From: Azolla pinnata
Taxonomy: Eukaryota > Streptophyta > Polypodiopsida > Salviniales > Salviniaceae
Direction of reading: 5' to 3'
Length of the DNA stretch: 27,262 nt
NCBI GenBank assembly: GCA_037176905.1
Contig: JBBBWG010005947.1
Location: 1 to 27,262 of the forward strand
Shown: positions 8,004 through 19,800 of the stretch, piece by piece
Layout: each line of letters begins with the position of its first letter
How positions within the stretch are numbered: position 1 is the stretch's first letter
Notes under the pieces: model-generated
The model's database searches: none
The model's input: only the letters and a program-made list of their open reading frames with translations
What the model was told of the DNA's origin: nothing
Position numbers and translations under genes: made by a program

Positions 8004-10373
8004 TTGAAACGACTAGTTTTTCAGACACGCGGGACGACCTTTGCTAGATTTTTCATCGCTAGCTTTAATATTCGTTTCTGTCGTATGTATCCTTCAATGT
8101 CTTGCGGGTCGATTTTGGTCTTAGAAGACGTTAATATATCTTTCTTTCTGTTTCTTTTCTTACCCGCTCATAAAGTCTGGAAGTATCATGTCATGTTTCC
8201 CACCACCTTGTACTGTAATGGATTTTCTAGAACACGATCATCTGGTAATGTTCAATGTAAAGTCCAATTAATGATTCAAGTCAAGGATCGGTGACCAAGA
8301 CTACATCGAGAACCATTTGCCAACCCTCATTGGCTCGCTGTTGTCTAAATGATCCTGACTAATTCGCACGGTTGATAATCAAATTAATTGCTAGAATTGA
8401 CCAAGGCCAATAGTTACCGGGGAATCGACAATACTAACTTTTCAATATTTGCAAACATTGGATTTAAGAGTAGCTGATATCATCGGCAATTCCTTGGCTT
8501 CAATAATATTAATCAATCTCGAACTGATAACAATATTATCCACTAATTATAACGTTTGATGTAATTGACAAATCCTCTTTGTTTTTTAGTTTTGTAATTA
8601 TGTTACATTTTGGTTTTACTCCAAACTCCAAAACTGTTTTAAAAACTTCCAATACATCTAATTATTTTCCATATTATCCAGCATGTAGTTCCACCTTTTG
8701 TTTTTTTTGTAAGAGAAGATCCTGTCATCACTTATAGAAAGAAATTGCCCAGGGTGTAAGTAGAAAACATTCAATTACTTAATTTCAAACCTAATCGTAT
8801 GATTTCATTTTGTTTTATACACACTTGTTTTACGCTTTGAAACAGATTAGTAGTTATATTTTGGATTTTTGGATACATTTCAATTTTTTGGGCTATCACA
8901 AGTCTTAAGGTTTTTTGTTCACACGACCAATTATTTTTATGGATCATGTGATGGAGAAGCCATGTCCCACAACAACATTGGAATGCTGCTGCATACAGAA
9001 ATCACCATCCTTGCCAATGCCCAGTTCCTAATTGGTAACCCTTCAATTGAGCTAGACCCGAGTCAGAGCTGACTTGACATCTTCAAATGTTTCCAAGAGG
9101 GTTTAACTCCCCTCCTAGATATCTCTACTTGGTTATTCTTCAATCATCAAAATTACTCCTCCGTCCTGACAATCAGTCAAAAGGAAAAAGTTTTCATGAG
9201 GGATAATCTCCCAACTGATTGCATCCAAAAGCTATATACATATAGATTCGTTTGCCCCACATGGAAGACTATATGATCTTTGCATCAAATTCACTGACCT
9301 CGGATGCCTTCAGCTTTAGAGGTATGGAATTTCGACATTGTGTGACCAGATTTGAGGTTGTCTTGGCATGCTTTCATCCTCTGGTGGGTTGATACACACT
9401 GACGACGAAATCCAAACTCGCCTTGTTTCATCCAAACATGTTCCCAAACTGCATCTCATACATAGTACATGCTTTGTCCCATGATAGGGGATGGAACTTC
9501 CTCTTTCAATGAACAAATCCAGGACTTGAACGACCCATGATGAAATGGACGCTGTAATTCTAGATCTTGTATAATTTGTATCAAGTTATGGATTGACAAC
9601 TCTTCATAAACTTTTATCACTTATCCAGGGCATGTGCTCGGGCTACCAGGAAATATTTGTGCTCACCTGTAGAAAATATCTAATAGCATCTTAACACTAT
9701 TAGATACTTTCTCTCATATACTTTACCACGTATGCTTCTTCGTCCATGAATTTCACAAAGTGGCCACTTGCTCTTTTTCATCTTAATGACACTAAGCATC
9801 TTTGTGTGTGCAGAAAGACTTGGAAAGTAGTTGTGGACATCTTCATAAACATTGCCTCCCAGTGACTTGTAGACACACGATGAGAACATGTCTACTGTCG
9901 GAAATATGCCGGTAGTAATATCACACAACCCACGCATTAGAAAAAGGTTCCTTTCCTTTGAACATACATTCTTTTGTGTGCATCTGATTTCAGGAATTGT
10001 GAGTTGAAGCATGGACTCGATTGTAATGTAAGCCCAAATGTGCATATTCTACACTCTTGTGATTTCCTTCATAGTTTTGAACCTACTTGTCAAAATGATA
10101 GCTGCAACCCTCACAATGTGTTCATGCCTGCGCGATTAATAAAAAGGGCACATTGCCGAAAAATAATAGGGATAATGAATCCATCCCTTGCATCTCCCAA
10201 GCACACAAATTTGTACCCACAAACCTCCAACTTCTGCCAAACATATAATGTGTTTATATCATCATTGAGCTGTCCTTGCCTCTGCTAAATATCATCAGGA
10301 TTTATCAGGCAGCCACATTATAGTCTCCTAGATGGGTTAGTTCTCTGAAAATCCGGCAAACCCCTGCATCTTT
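8004..10373. other. AT-rich intergenic DNA, no gene recognised
   Basis: I see no intact gene, RNA gene or tandem array. Scattered short open stretches exist on both strands between 8870 and 10330. A - strand stretch at about 10290-10150 reads QLNDDINTLYVWQ followed by KFVCLGDARDGF and a few more residues, and it is broken by stops on both sides. It could be a fossil mobile-element coding fragment, but I cannot name the family. The 3' UTR of the PPR gene should lie just below 10374. Confidence 0.45.
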
Positions 10374-12539
10374 TCAACTTATGTCAGGATGTGGTAGTCC
10401 AGTTAAGCCAAGATTATTGTGTATGTTGGTTGCATTATTGAAAGCCTGTTTCGCTACTACTACATTTCCATGTTGGCGGCATGCATTGAGTAAGCATGAG
10501 CAAATTGTGATGTTGGCCTGCTTAGGCATACTCTGCAACATGCTGTCCAACCTGTCAAATTCTCCTGTGCGCCCAAGGAGGTTAAGCAAACTGCCATAAT
10601 GTTTTAACTCAGGTTCCACTCCATAATCTCTGCTCATCTGTTCGAAGTACTCGAGACCTTTGGCAACGAGACCAACATGTTCACAAACTGAAAGGATTGC
10701 AGTATATGTTGCTGTATCTGGTTTAACTTTGGCGAGCTTCAGCTTCTCAAACATATGGAAACATGCAGCAAAATTACCATCTTCCATATGACCAGCAATG
10801 CATGCATTCCATGACACGATATCATGCCCTAGAAACTTATCAAAGAATGCATGAGCATCTACCATGCTTGAACAACTCCCATATGTATGAATCAATGTAC
10901 TTTCTAATGCAGGAATCCGGTCGTAACTAACTGAAACAATGCTGAAATGTAAACGCCTACATAATTCTAAGCTCCCTGTAGCACTGCAGGCCTGCAGGAC
11001 ACACATGAATGTGACATCATTGGCCAACACCTGTTCCCTTTGAATTTTGTCATACAATTGCAGGACCATATATCCTTGGCCCTGATCAACGTAAACTGAG
11101 AGCATCGCTGTCCACACAATAGTAGTACACTCGGAAATTGAGGCAAACACATTCTCGGCTTCTGTTATCACCCCACACTTTCCATATAGGGTCAAGAGCG
11201 TGCTTCCAACAAAGGTGTCTGAGGCATACTCATTCTTATGAATATCCCGATGTAGAGCTTGTCCAATTTCCAAAACTGGCAGTAGCATGGACTTTTCTTC
11301 TGTAAGATTCAGAGTCTTCTCCTTCTCTACAAGGTTAACACAGGCTTGTAATGCTAAAACATAAGTACGGCGGTTCAGCTTTATGTCCTGCTCTTGGATC
11401 TGTGCAAACAATTGCAGTGCCTTCAATCCATGATCTTGTTCTATATATGCTGAGAGCATTGCATTCACAGTCACGACATTGTAGTATGGCATCTCACTGA
11501 AGACATGCTCTATTTCTTCTATGCTGCGCCCGCATCTAGCATACATCGTCAAAAGGCTGGTGCTGATAAGAATGCTTGCTGTAAGTCCCTGCTTGTAGGC
11601 ATCTGCATGAAGAGCCTGCCCGATTCGGTGTGGTATGCTCATCAGATCTCTCTCTGTTTCTGCTAAGAGTGTGCATGCCTGAAATGCAAGCACAAATGTC
11701 AGCTCACCGGAAAGCGATGCTCCCTCAGCTCCCATCTGCCGATACAGCTGCAACGCCTTTTCTCCTTGTCCCTGGTCTACATATGCCGACAGCAATGCTC
11801 TCCAAGACACGATCGTGCGCTCGGACAAGCTGCCAAATATGCACTCAGCTTCTCCTAGTGCTCCAAACTTCCCATACATGTGAAGAAGAGTGTTTCTGAG
11901 TGCTACATCAGAGGTGAAGCCTTTGATCTCTGCTTCCATGTGTAAGCCCAGCCCAAGGGACAACTTCTCCAAGGATACATTCCACGAGGAGGAGTCTTCT
12001 TTCTGAGAAAGGATAGCACAGGCCTTCACTGCCAGCAGAACTGTGAGTCGATCCGGGCACATGCCGTCTTGCTGTGCTACCTGCCGGTACAGATTCAAGG
12101 CCTTTTGAGCTTGGCCATGTTCGACGTAGGCTGAGAGCATAGCATTGCATACAACCAGCGGAAAATCGTGCAAATGGTGGCTCCATACGCCTGCAAAGAC
12201 GCTCTCCGCTTGCTGCAAATCGCCACATTTCCCATACATGCTTACCAGAGAGGAAGCCACATATGCATCAGAAAGGAGACCAAGAAGACGTGCGTGCTCG
12301 TGCAGTTGGGCCCCCTGATGCAGCTCCGCCGGCCCCATTCGGCCACATGCTTTGAGCAAGCTCACGACTGTGTAACTACTTGGATCCACGCCATCTTGGA
12401 GCATGCGGGGATACATGGTGAGCGCATGCTGGGCCTGATCGGTGTGAATATAGGCAGAGATGATAGCTGTTGTCCACGAGAAAGCTGTGCGCCATTGCAG
12501 CTCGACGACGGAGCGATTTGCAGGCCATGCCCGCCTCAT
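10374..12539 (-). CDS. PLS-class pentatricopeptide repeat (PPR) protein
   Basis: Uninterrupted single-exon gene of 721 aa ending in TGA. PPR proteins are sequence-specific RNA-binding proteins, nearly all acting in chloroplasts or mitochondria on editing, splicing or stability. The protein is built from alternating motifs such as VVSWRALLSAYVDQGQGEKA (244-261) and SLVSMYGKCGDLQQAESVF (98-115), LLHMYGKFGALGEAECIF (218-235), LLTLYGKCGVITEAENVF (448-465). Three helices ending 'AC' (about 174, 289, 400) are followed by variable inserts before 'LH'. The C-terminus (SMPKQANITICSCLLNACRQ, then HGNVVVAKQ) looks like the beginning of an E1 motif and stops there, with no E2 or DYW deaminase domain. An in-frame TAA 36 nt upstream, with no ATG between, fixes the start at 12539. 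The N-terminus is basic (MRRAWPANR) but only weakly resembles a transit peptide. Target RNA is unknown. Confidence 0.9.
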   Translation of the reverse strand: MRRAWPANRSVVELQWRTAFSWTTAIISAYIHTDQAQHALTMYPRMLQDGVDPSSYTVVSLLKACGRMGPAELHQGAQLHEHARLLGLLSDAYVASSLVSMYGKCGDLQQAESVFAGVWSHHLHDFPLVVCNAMLSAYVEHGQAQKALNLYRQVAQQDGMCPDRLTVLLAVKACAILSQKEDSSSWNVSLEKLSLGLGLHMEAEIKGFTSDVALRNTLLHMYGKFGALGEAECIFGSLSERTIVSWRALLSAYVDQGQGEKALQLYRQMGAEGASLSGELTFVLAFQACTLLAETERDLMSIPHRIGQALHADAYKQGLTASILISTSLLTMYARCGRSIEEIEHVFSEMPYYNVVTVNAMLSAYIEQDHGLKALQLFAQIQEQDIKLNRRTYVLALQACVNLVEKEKTLNLTEEKSMLLPVLEIGQALHRDIHKNEYASDTFVGSTLLTLYGKCGVITEAENVFASISECTTIVWTAMLSVYVDQGQGYMVLQLYDKIQREQVLANDVTFMCVLQACSATGSLELCRRLHFSIVSVSYDRIPALESTLIHTYGSCSSMVDAHAFFDKFLGHDIVSWNACIAGHMEDGNFAACFHMFEKLKLAKVKPDTATYTAILSVCEHVGLVAKGLEYFEQMSRDYGVEPELKHYGSLLNLLGRTGEFDRLDSMLQSMPKQANITICSCLLNACRQHGNVVVAKQAFNNATNIHNNLGLTGLPHPDIS

Positions 12540-12756
12540 CTTCCCACCGCCAGCATCCTTCTCCGGCTCGTTTTAACCATCGCCTGGAGCTGCAGCGCAC
12601 CACACAACACTACTCCGGCATCAAGCATTTTACAATCTCGGGAACAGCGTCAGCGCACCCTCCGTTTCCAGATCCTCACTTCCATGAAATGGGGTGAATA
12701 CAGAAATCACCCCGATCTAATGCCCATCAGAGGAGGCATCTTCAGATGACCCATGC

Positions 12757-13003
12757 ATGATGAAGAAGAAGAAGATGAAGATGAAGATGAAGATGAAGAT
12801 GAAGATGATGATGAACAAGAAGAAGAAGATCAAGAACAAGATGAAGATGAAGATGAAGATAAAGACGATGATGATGATGATGATGATGGTGAAGAAGAAG
12901 ATGATGAAGATGATGATGAACAAGAAGAAGAAGATCAAGAACAAGATGAAGATGAAGATGAAGATAAAGATGATGATGATGATGATGATGATGAAGAAGA
13001 AGA
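12757..13003. repeat. GAA/GAT microsatellite with a 105-bp tandem duplication
   Basis: After (GAAGAT)n at 12764-12805, a block starting GAAGATGATGATGAACAAG at 12801 is repeated at 12906. The offset is 105 bp and the copies are almost identical (e.g. GACGAT versus GATGAT). The unit length is a multiple of three, so a + strand frame starting at a true ATG (12753) stays open for 99 codons of almost only Asp/Glu/Gln. It lies 214 bp upstream of the PPR start, in its probable 5' flank. I read it as non-coding simple sequence. Confidence 0.9.
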
Positions 13004-13052
13004 ATCCCCTTCAATACATGATACAATGATGGTGCTCTCTTTGATGGAATGA

Positions 13053-13841
13053 CCATGCTTACAGAAATTTAACCACATTTGGCAATCCCAAGTATCAACC
13101 CTTCATACAACCTTGTATTTCGCATGGATTGCAAATCTGTTTATGCATATCACCAATACTTCATGAGCAACAAGTTGGAGCTTAGTATAACAACAATATA
13201 GTAGGAAGGACAACCTGTGTAGTATGTAGGGAGACCCAAACACCAACCCTCACATGCTTTAAAGAAGAGCATAAAAGCAAATAGCTACCGTCTTTACAAA
13301 AGCATCGAGAGCCAACTCAGAGTTCGGGAGTGGAAAGAGGTGGCAAGTTGGCTGAGGTCTCTTGCAATTTTTGGAATGAGATACTGCTCTAAGCCTATTT
13401 TCATTCATTAGTAGTATGATCAAATTTTCTAACCTCCTAATCAGTTTCGATAAGGTTCATGGTAAGGATGACATTTGAGCTCTGCTTTCGGAGTCTTAAG
13501 ATCCTTTGAACAGCGCAACAAGATCGGCCTGTTGGAACACGGTCACAACAACTTCTTTAAGTGCCTACACAAGAACAAAACCATCAAGTCATCTTTGCTC
13601 AATGAATAATACATGGTTTCGGAGTGTAAGCCCAATCTCACTGACTGAACATAACCATGAAGATTTCATAACAAATTTTGGACCTGAAGCATGCCCGCTT
13701 TTTAGCTTCTTTCTGAAAGCCCAATTTATTCAAATGCTATTTCCAATAAAAGAATCATACATAAGAAAGGGAGTGAAGACCCAGAAAATGTTCTCTTCCT
13801 CAAGCCCGATAAATCTAATATACAAACCAGCTCTTCTACCA
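13053..13841. other. Spacer between the RING-CH and PPR genes
   Basis: Lies after the RING-CH stop codon (13842) and upstream of the PPR gene, both on the - strand. It presumably contains the RING-CH 3' UTR and the PPR promoter. I see no further gene; a + strand frame at 13506-13856 has no recognisable features and overlaps the last RING-CH exon antisense. Confidence 0.45.
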
Positions 13842-16800
13842 CTAATAAAGTCCTAGCATCCTCAGCTCGCTGATATGTGCAGAATCGAGAACTGGAGGGG
13901 GTTCGTCATCATTTATGTTCTGAACCACATATTCCTGACCACATATATTTCCACCTCAGGATTCATTGATAGCTCATGCTGAAATGTACACTGTATTTGA
14001 TATACCACATGAAATTGCAACTCCAGAATACTTTAACACCCACAACGAGTTGGTTTACCTTGGTTAGCTCTTGTTTTGCAAGCACGTGATAGTGCCGATT
14101 GGTTATCTTCTGACCACACAATATGGCAATGAAAAATCCGTACAAGAGACCCACCATCAACACAACAGTCACTGCAAGAAAAAAAGATTAGCATTACCTA
14201 CATCACATAAGTATTTCGTCCTTAACCATAAATTTTCTATGACCATTGTTACAGGTGACTGTCGAAGTTCAAGATATTGTTTGTACAGTGGTGCAAGTGA
14301 CATCCTTGCAAGACCAATGACTGTACCATATGACCATGAATCCATGCCTCAAATCTATAAAATATCCATGCACAAATTCCTGATCCATATAAATGAGGAA
14401 TTGAAAATGTTTTTAACCTAGAAGGAAAACCTTCTAGTGCTGTTACTTCAGATAAAAATGTGATTTTAATGACTTCAAGACTTCTGATGTGAATGTAAGA
14501 GCTAACCTTGTATGAGAGGGTTTGTTGCATCAAATAAATTTGCTGTTTCTAAGGTGTTCACAGAATGTTGTCACTTTTATTGTTGCTTGAAAGTTGCCAT
14601 GTAGTATCACAAGGGAGGTTACATTGAGTAGAAAGATAATGAAACCTTGGGCTAGAAAACATTTGACAGGAGCCAATATCTTGCAAGTAAGATCTGTTAA
14701 CACTTTAATTTGTACTATGCATATTGCGGCATGAACATCTTGCATGAAAGTTTTTTGCTCTTAGCTAGAGTTTTCAACTCAGTGAACATGTGAACACGTT
14801 GGTTAAAACTATTCTGTTGTAATCATTAGTATTCCCACATCATACTACATAATAACCAGTTTTTAAGTGGTCTAATAATCTCCTAGAAGGCATCCTCATA
14901 ATAAATATTCCTTTATATACTTTTAATCAATATAACCTCATTTCTTAACATATCTTATCTTTTCCTGTAATAATATCACGGATTCTAAATCTAAAATCCC
15001 TACATCCTCAACAGGATTCAAGTAAGAACCATAGAAGCTGGCTTTGATGAGTCTCAGCTGCCAATCTCAAATAACAGGGATAAACTATAATAGCTACCTG
15101 CTATAGAAAAAAACGTTGTCTTTTCAATGAAATCAAGCAGATTTAGAATTTCTGAGATCACCTAAATTGGATGCTACACCACAAAATGTTTTAACCTGTT
15201 GCACATAGATCTCGAATACTTTCTTTCCTATATCTCTAATTGTGTCGGATGCAAATGGCTAGTCTTTACTTAAATCGTATGCTTATTCATAGCTTATAAC
15301 CAGGTGCAAAAGCATACTTGCTGAAAGGGAGTGCTTCGTGAACTGTAGCACAGGATGGAGAAGTTGTGCAAACAAGTATAACAGGCAGGAAGGTTTTACA
15401 CAGCACATTTTCCAAGAAGTATTAACCACTTGCATATAGACAGCATCCTCAGGATATGAAATATGTGGCCTCTATTAACAGTACAAAATGTAGTTTGCAT
15501 CCAACATACCTGCTAATGCATAGAATTCTAGGTGATGATCCTCATATCCAAACATTTCCTTCAGCTCATCTCCATACAACGAGTATACGAGGAAACTCAA
15601 TGATGCGACTACCTGAGACAATAAATACATTAAATTATAAGAAAGAAAAGCTAAGACCCCTTCCAAGTGGAAGGATGAACATCAGTAAGATGCAAAGAGA
15701 TCAACGATACAATATTGAGTACAAAGAAACTTTGCAAGAAATAAACAAGCTTCAGTACACATTACCTGGAATTAAATAACCAATAGTTCTAGGCTCAAAA
15801 TGAAAGAAAATCTACCAAAAGACCCTCTGATTTTATTGAAATACCCATGCCTACCCTTAATGGACTCTGAAACGAAATTGAGAAGTAAGAAAATTTACAA
15901 ATTATGCACAATATACTTCTTAGCCTGCTGTTGTTGATTGTTGTCAAGTGGCTTTCCCTTCCACGTAAATATTACACAAAAGTGGAATTATAGGAGCTTC
16001 TGTCATCAGATATGCATCAGAACACCACTTTACAAAGGATAGAGTACAAAATTCTCACAGCTGTGTAAGTTTTAGAAACTCCTATACCATGTCCATTCCA
16101 TCAGAACCCTACACATTATATTCTCCAATGCGCAATTCATAAGAAAGAAAGATCAAAATATTAATTCATTTGAGAAGCCAAAGAGATCTCATCATAAGAT
16201 GTTTCATCTATGGTGCATCAATGCCTTGTTACAGAGGCAGATGTTTTTGTGTCATATTTTAAAAGAAACATCAGAATGACAAACATATTATTTGTACATA
16301 TGATCTAAAATCAGAAACTGAGAGCATCTATGGTCTAAAAAGCCTCTAAGTGGGGGTATGAGGAGAGGCATTTTCCTTAACCTTTGGAAGAAAAGATTTT
16401 GATTTGAAATACATGCCAATGATCTGTGATGTGTTCTCATGCTGAAATTCACATCAAAGTTAAATATATAGAGTTATAGCATAGGCAGAAGCATACATTT
16501 TCAAAATAGATGAGACAATTTCATGCATAAAAGACATATGTGATGATACTCGAATTTCTTACTAATTGGACAACTATAAAAATTGCTGCATGGTCTCTGA
16601 AGACCAGTAATTGAAACTTGAGCTTGAGCCACCAACGGTCAGCTGGTACATTAGCACGCAAACGAAACAATGCCCTACATTCTGTACAGTGTGCAAATGC
16701 AAAGCCTTCCTGAACAAGAAAATTTTAAATAAAATCATGAATTATACAAAAAGCATTTCTGTGATGCATTATTATGAACAATACATATTTATGGATAAGT

Positions 16801-17932
16801 ACACATGATTGTCAGATGAGAATGATTTAGAATTATAGTGACAAAAGAACCTTTTTACCTTTGCAGCTCTCCAAATGTCCAGGCAAGCCCTATGAACATA
16901 CTTTTGTGTGCCTCTACATTGGCATGGTGTAATTAAATCATCACCTGCAAACTAAACCCAATAAATGGAGGAAGCACAATGACTACACATTTTAAACACT
17001 CCTACACATCCTTAAGATCAACCAACGGTTCTCATATCTCTCACAACTCCTTATCACATGAGCTCATCGGTTCCTAAGATGTGTCAGATATCCTTCATTT
17101 TGATTCAAGCGACACATTGAACACATGCATCCTGTCAACTGACTAGTGACTTGATGTCCTTCTGCCAAATAATTACACAAATAAACTACAATTTAAGAGA
17201 ACTATTGTGGGATTACAAATAACTACGCATACTCAAATATGCTATTAAGAACCTAAGGAATATAGTGGTTTGATTCACTTGAATCTCCTTGACGTTAATT
17301 TTTCTTTCAATGCTCGTTTGATATAGTTTGTGCATGCAAATGCACATTGTTATGACATAAGGAGCAATATAGATTGCATTCTCTTAAATCTCTTTACAGC
17401 TATTTTTGCCCTCAGTGTTTGGCATTTTGAAACAATTTCTCAAGTCTGTACTACCCAAGAAAATTTTAGGTTGCCAGGTTCAAGAGCTGAAGTGATTGGA
17501 CATCTGCTCAACCGTAAAAATCCCAGAGTATCCAAAGGCCAATAAGATCATTATTGGAGATGGTACTACCATGCATTTGTGATGCACTTTCACTTTCAAG
17601 AGGCTCATAAATCTTGTCTAAAATATTTCAAAAGTCACAATTTTGATACCTCCGACATCAAGGCAAATGCGACATTGTGGTTGGTCAGTTGTAGTCAATT
17701 CACCATCAAAAGGCTTGCCATGACGATGTAGGAAAGCTCCCAAAAGAGGGATGTCATCATTCAATTCAGGTCCATCTGTGTAAAATGAAGTTGAAACTCC
17801 CTCCTCGCTGATCTCCTTATCTGATGCAAGATTTGACACTGATGGTTCACTAGTTCCCTCCTTTTTTGTCACATTTGAAGTACCTTCAGGGCCTTGGTGT
17901 TTTAGACTCATGATGTCATCTTCTCTGTGCAT
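13842..17932 (-). CDS. RING-CH (MARCH-type) membrane E3 ubiquitin ligase, six coding exons
   Basis: Reconstructed by splicing. Coding exons in transcript order are 17932-17650, 16944-16859, 16709-16563, 15612-15510, 14171-14059 and 13934-13842; all introns are GT-AG and phases agree, giving 274 aa. The RING-CH zinc finger is complete: Cys87, Cys90, Cys102, Cys104, His112, Cys115, Cys131, Cys134, with Trp119 (CRICLDVGG, CQCRGTQKYVHRAC, HCTEC). Two membrane segments follow at about 164-185 and 204-226 (VVLMVGLLYGFFIAILCG), with the plant-conserved LYGDELKEMFGYE between them. The tail reads RHYHVLAKQELTKEY and ends SELRMLGLY. Such proteins recruit E2 enzymes at endomembranes; substrates are unknown. 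The N-terminal 80 residues are Ser/Glu-rich and poorly conserved. An in-frame TGA at 17968-17966 in the same exon supports ATG 17932; the second Met (residue 8) is also possible. Junctions are predicted by eye. Confidence 0.93.
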
Positions 17933-17972
17933 GCACAGAGGGGTATTCAGGATAAGTAGCAGCCTTCAACAC
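17933..17972 (-). other. Untranslated part of the first RING-CH coding exon
   Basis: The sequence upstream of ATG 17932 ends at an acceptor reading ATTTTCAG (AG at 17974-17973). The exon therefore probably begins with 40 nt of 5' UTR and an intron lies upstream, so transcription starts further right, perhaps in the TC-rich DNA near 19400-19550. Confidence 0.5.
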
Positions 17973-19552
17973 CTGAAAATGTAATATCCAACCATAACCA
18001 AAATACATTTAAAAATCAGAACTTTTCATATATTGAAAACATTTGAAAACGGTTGATGACAAACTAGAGTTGATCAGTTATAATCCTTTCATTGCCTGAA
18101 TTGCCCATGATATTTTGATCTCAAGCACATTTTAATCATCCAAAGATTTTACACACATATCGTTTATGTGCCCCTTCAAGCTTCGTGTATGTGCCCTTGA
18201 ACATACCACATATCACCCCAATCTAATAGTTGATTGTCAGACAATCTCAAGTATGAGATGGACAGATCCCTGTAAAACTGCAGATCACTGCTGCTAATAA
18301 CCTGTAGATGCTTTGGTATGTTTACAAAATGGATAAGGTACCACCATTTTTGAGTCTCCATCCAACTATGAATGTACCCAGGATTCATGTAACAATTTCT
18401 TCTATATTTATCTTCAACATAATTCCGTAACATCAAATACCAATCTGGATCTCCTCCCAGAAAATATGCACTGGATTCTATTACCAAAATGTAGGGCACC
18501 TTGCGTTTCAATGCCTTCACACAAATCTGTTTAAGCAACAAATACGAAGAGATATGCAACAGCGGCTGCAGCCCTCTTAAGGAAATTGAATAAACAATAT
18601 GTTAAATGTAACAAAAAGATATAAAGTAGGATTGTACAATCCAAAAAACTGATTCCACTTGAGGAAATGACGTACACGGATTGTATCTTATAAGATTTGC
18701 TTAAGTACATTCTTGCACATGGATTGCATCTTACAAGATTCAAATGGAAGGTAGTTAGATCCCGCAGGATTTCGGACAGAAAATCTTTGGGATCTCCAAT
18801 GCAGAATTGTTTTCCTTTCTATGCCTGGAAAGAAGAAACAGCATAGATATCAATCGAAATGGCATTGACGCAATTCATAAATGGTCATGAATTGCATGAC
18901 TTAACTTGATCCAGATAGGTTGCAACAATTCCAGTACAAAAACTGATGTAGATTGTTTATATTCATGGACCACACAAACGACTTATCATTATCCGATACA
19001 TCACCATAAAATCGTCAGAATATTGCTTAAAGAGCATATAATGCCTAATTCAAGAAGAACAACTGTTTCGGATTAATTTCGGAATAAGATTTCCAAACTC
19101 ATCATAGGGTTTCGTGCTGCCATTAATCCAAACATGTCAATGACGGTACTGTACTATGTTTTCGTAATCAATCACGCCAGATTTGAAGGAAAGAGGAAAA
19201 GAAGGGCATTGGTTCAGGTGAGAGGATGGGAGATTGATCTCTCCGTTTCCAGCTTCCATCATAAAATGCAGGACGTTAAAAACAAAAATCGAAAGCTCAG
19301 AACACGTTGATGGTGACGGATAACCTTAAAACTTTGGATTAAGACAAAGAGAGGCAGAAACGGAAAAGGAAAGAGCGGTACGAAATCGGAAGTGGAGAAT
19401 CGATCATAAGACCAGCGGAGAGGAATTTATACGACAGGGAGCGGTACCTGCAGAGTGTTCGCTGAGAAATCTTGTCGATGCAGAAGCGGAGGAAGAAGAA
19501 CTTTGCCTGCAGAAAAACAATGAAAAAGAGGGAGAGAGATTGACGATGGGTG
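17973..19552 (-). other. Probable 5' leader introns and promoter region of the RING-CH gene
   Basis: AT-rich and without recognised coding sequence. A 127-codon - strand frame at 18559-18176 (six tryptophans, no family resemblance) is unexplained. A direct repeat GGATTGTATCTTATAAGATT / GGATTGCATCTTACAAGATT stands at about 18678 and 18721. Around 19390-19550 the - strand is pyrimidine-rich (TCTCTCTCCCTCTTTTTC), as plant leaders often are, with a possible donor at CTCTGCAG/GTACCG. Confidence 0.35.
18735..18824 (-). other. Candidate upstream exon (5' UTR or unknown)
   Basis: On the - strand an excellent acceptor, TTTCTTCTTTCCAG (ending at 18825), is followed by 90 nt and a strong donor GTAAGA (from 18734). 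One frame is open through the 90 nt but I recognise no protein family. Together with an acceptor-like TTGCTTAAACAG ending at about 18527, it may be a leader exon of the RING-CH transcript. It is unsupported beyond the splice signals. Confidence 0.3.
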
Positions 19553-19800
19553 TCATTGTTTGAATACGGAATATGCCCGGAAAATTACGCCGGAAAATAC
19601 GTCAGAATACGCCACAAAAATACATCGGAATACGCCGGGAAAATACGCCTTGTATAGGTCAATGAATCACAACTTACAAGCAATGAACGAGGATTTGGTC
19701 ATTGTTTTGAATACGGAATATGCCCGGAAAATACGCCGGAAGAATACATCAAAATACACCAGAAAATATATGCCTCATGTAGGCCAATGAATCACAAGCA
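19553..19800. repeat. 146-bp tandem duplication built from AATACGCCGGAAAA words
   Basis: TCATTGTTTGAATACGGAAT begins at 19553 and recurs, with one extra T, at 19699; both copies run to AGGYCAATGAATCACAA. Inside each copy a shorter word, AATACGCCGGAAAATACG, is repeated two to four times with drift. Related words reappear near 19915-20075 (AAGCTGAATACGAGTATGCC versus AAGCTGAATTCGCGTGTGCC). The array abuts the pyrimidine-rich presumed start region of the RING-CH gene. Confidence 0.85.

Noticed and set aside
18176-18559. 127-codon frame on the - strand as a protein-coding gene
   Set aside because: No family resemblance and unusual composition (six Trp). It lies in the probable leader region of the RING-CH gene. 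Kept only as an unexplained observation.
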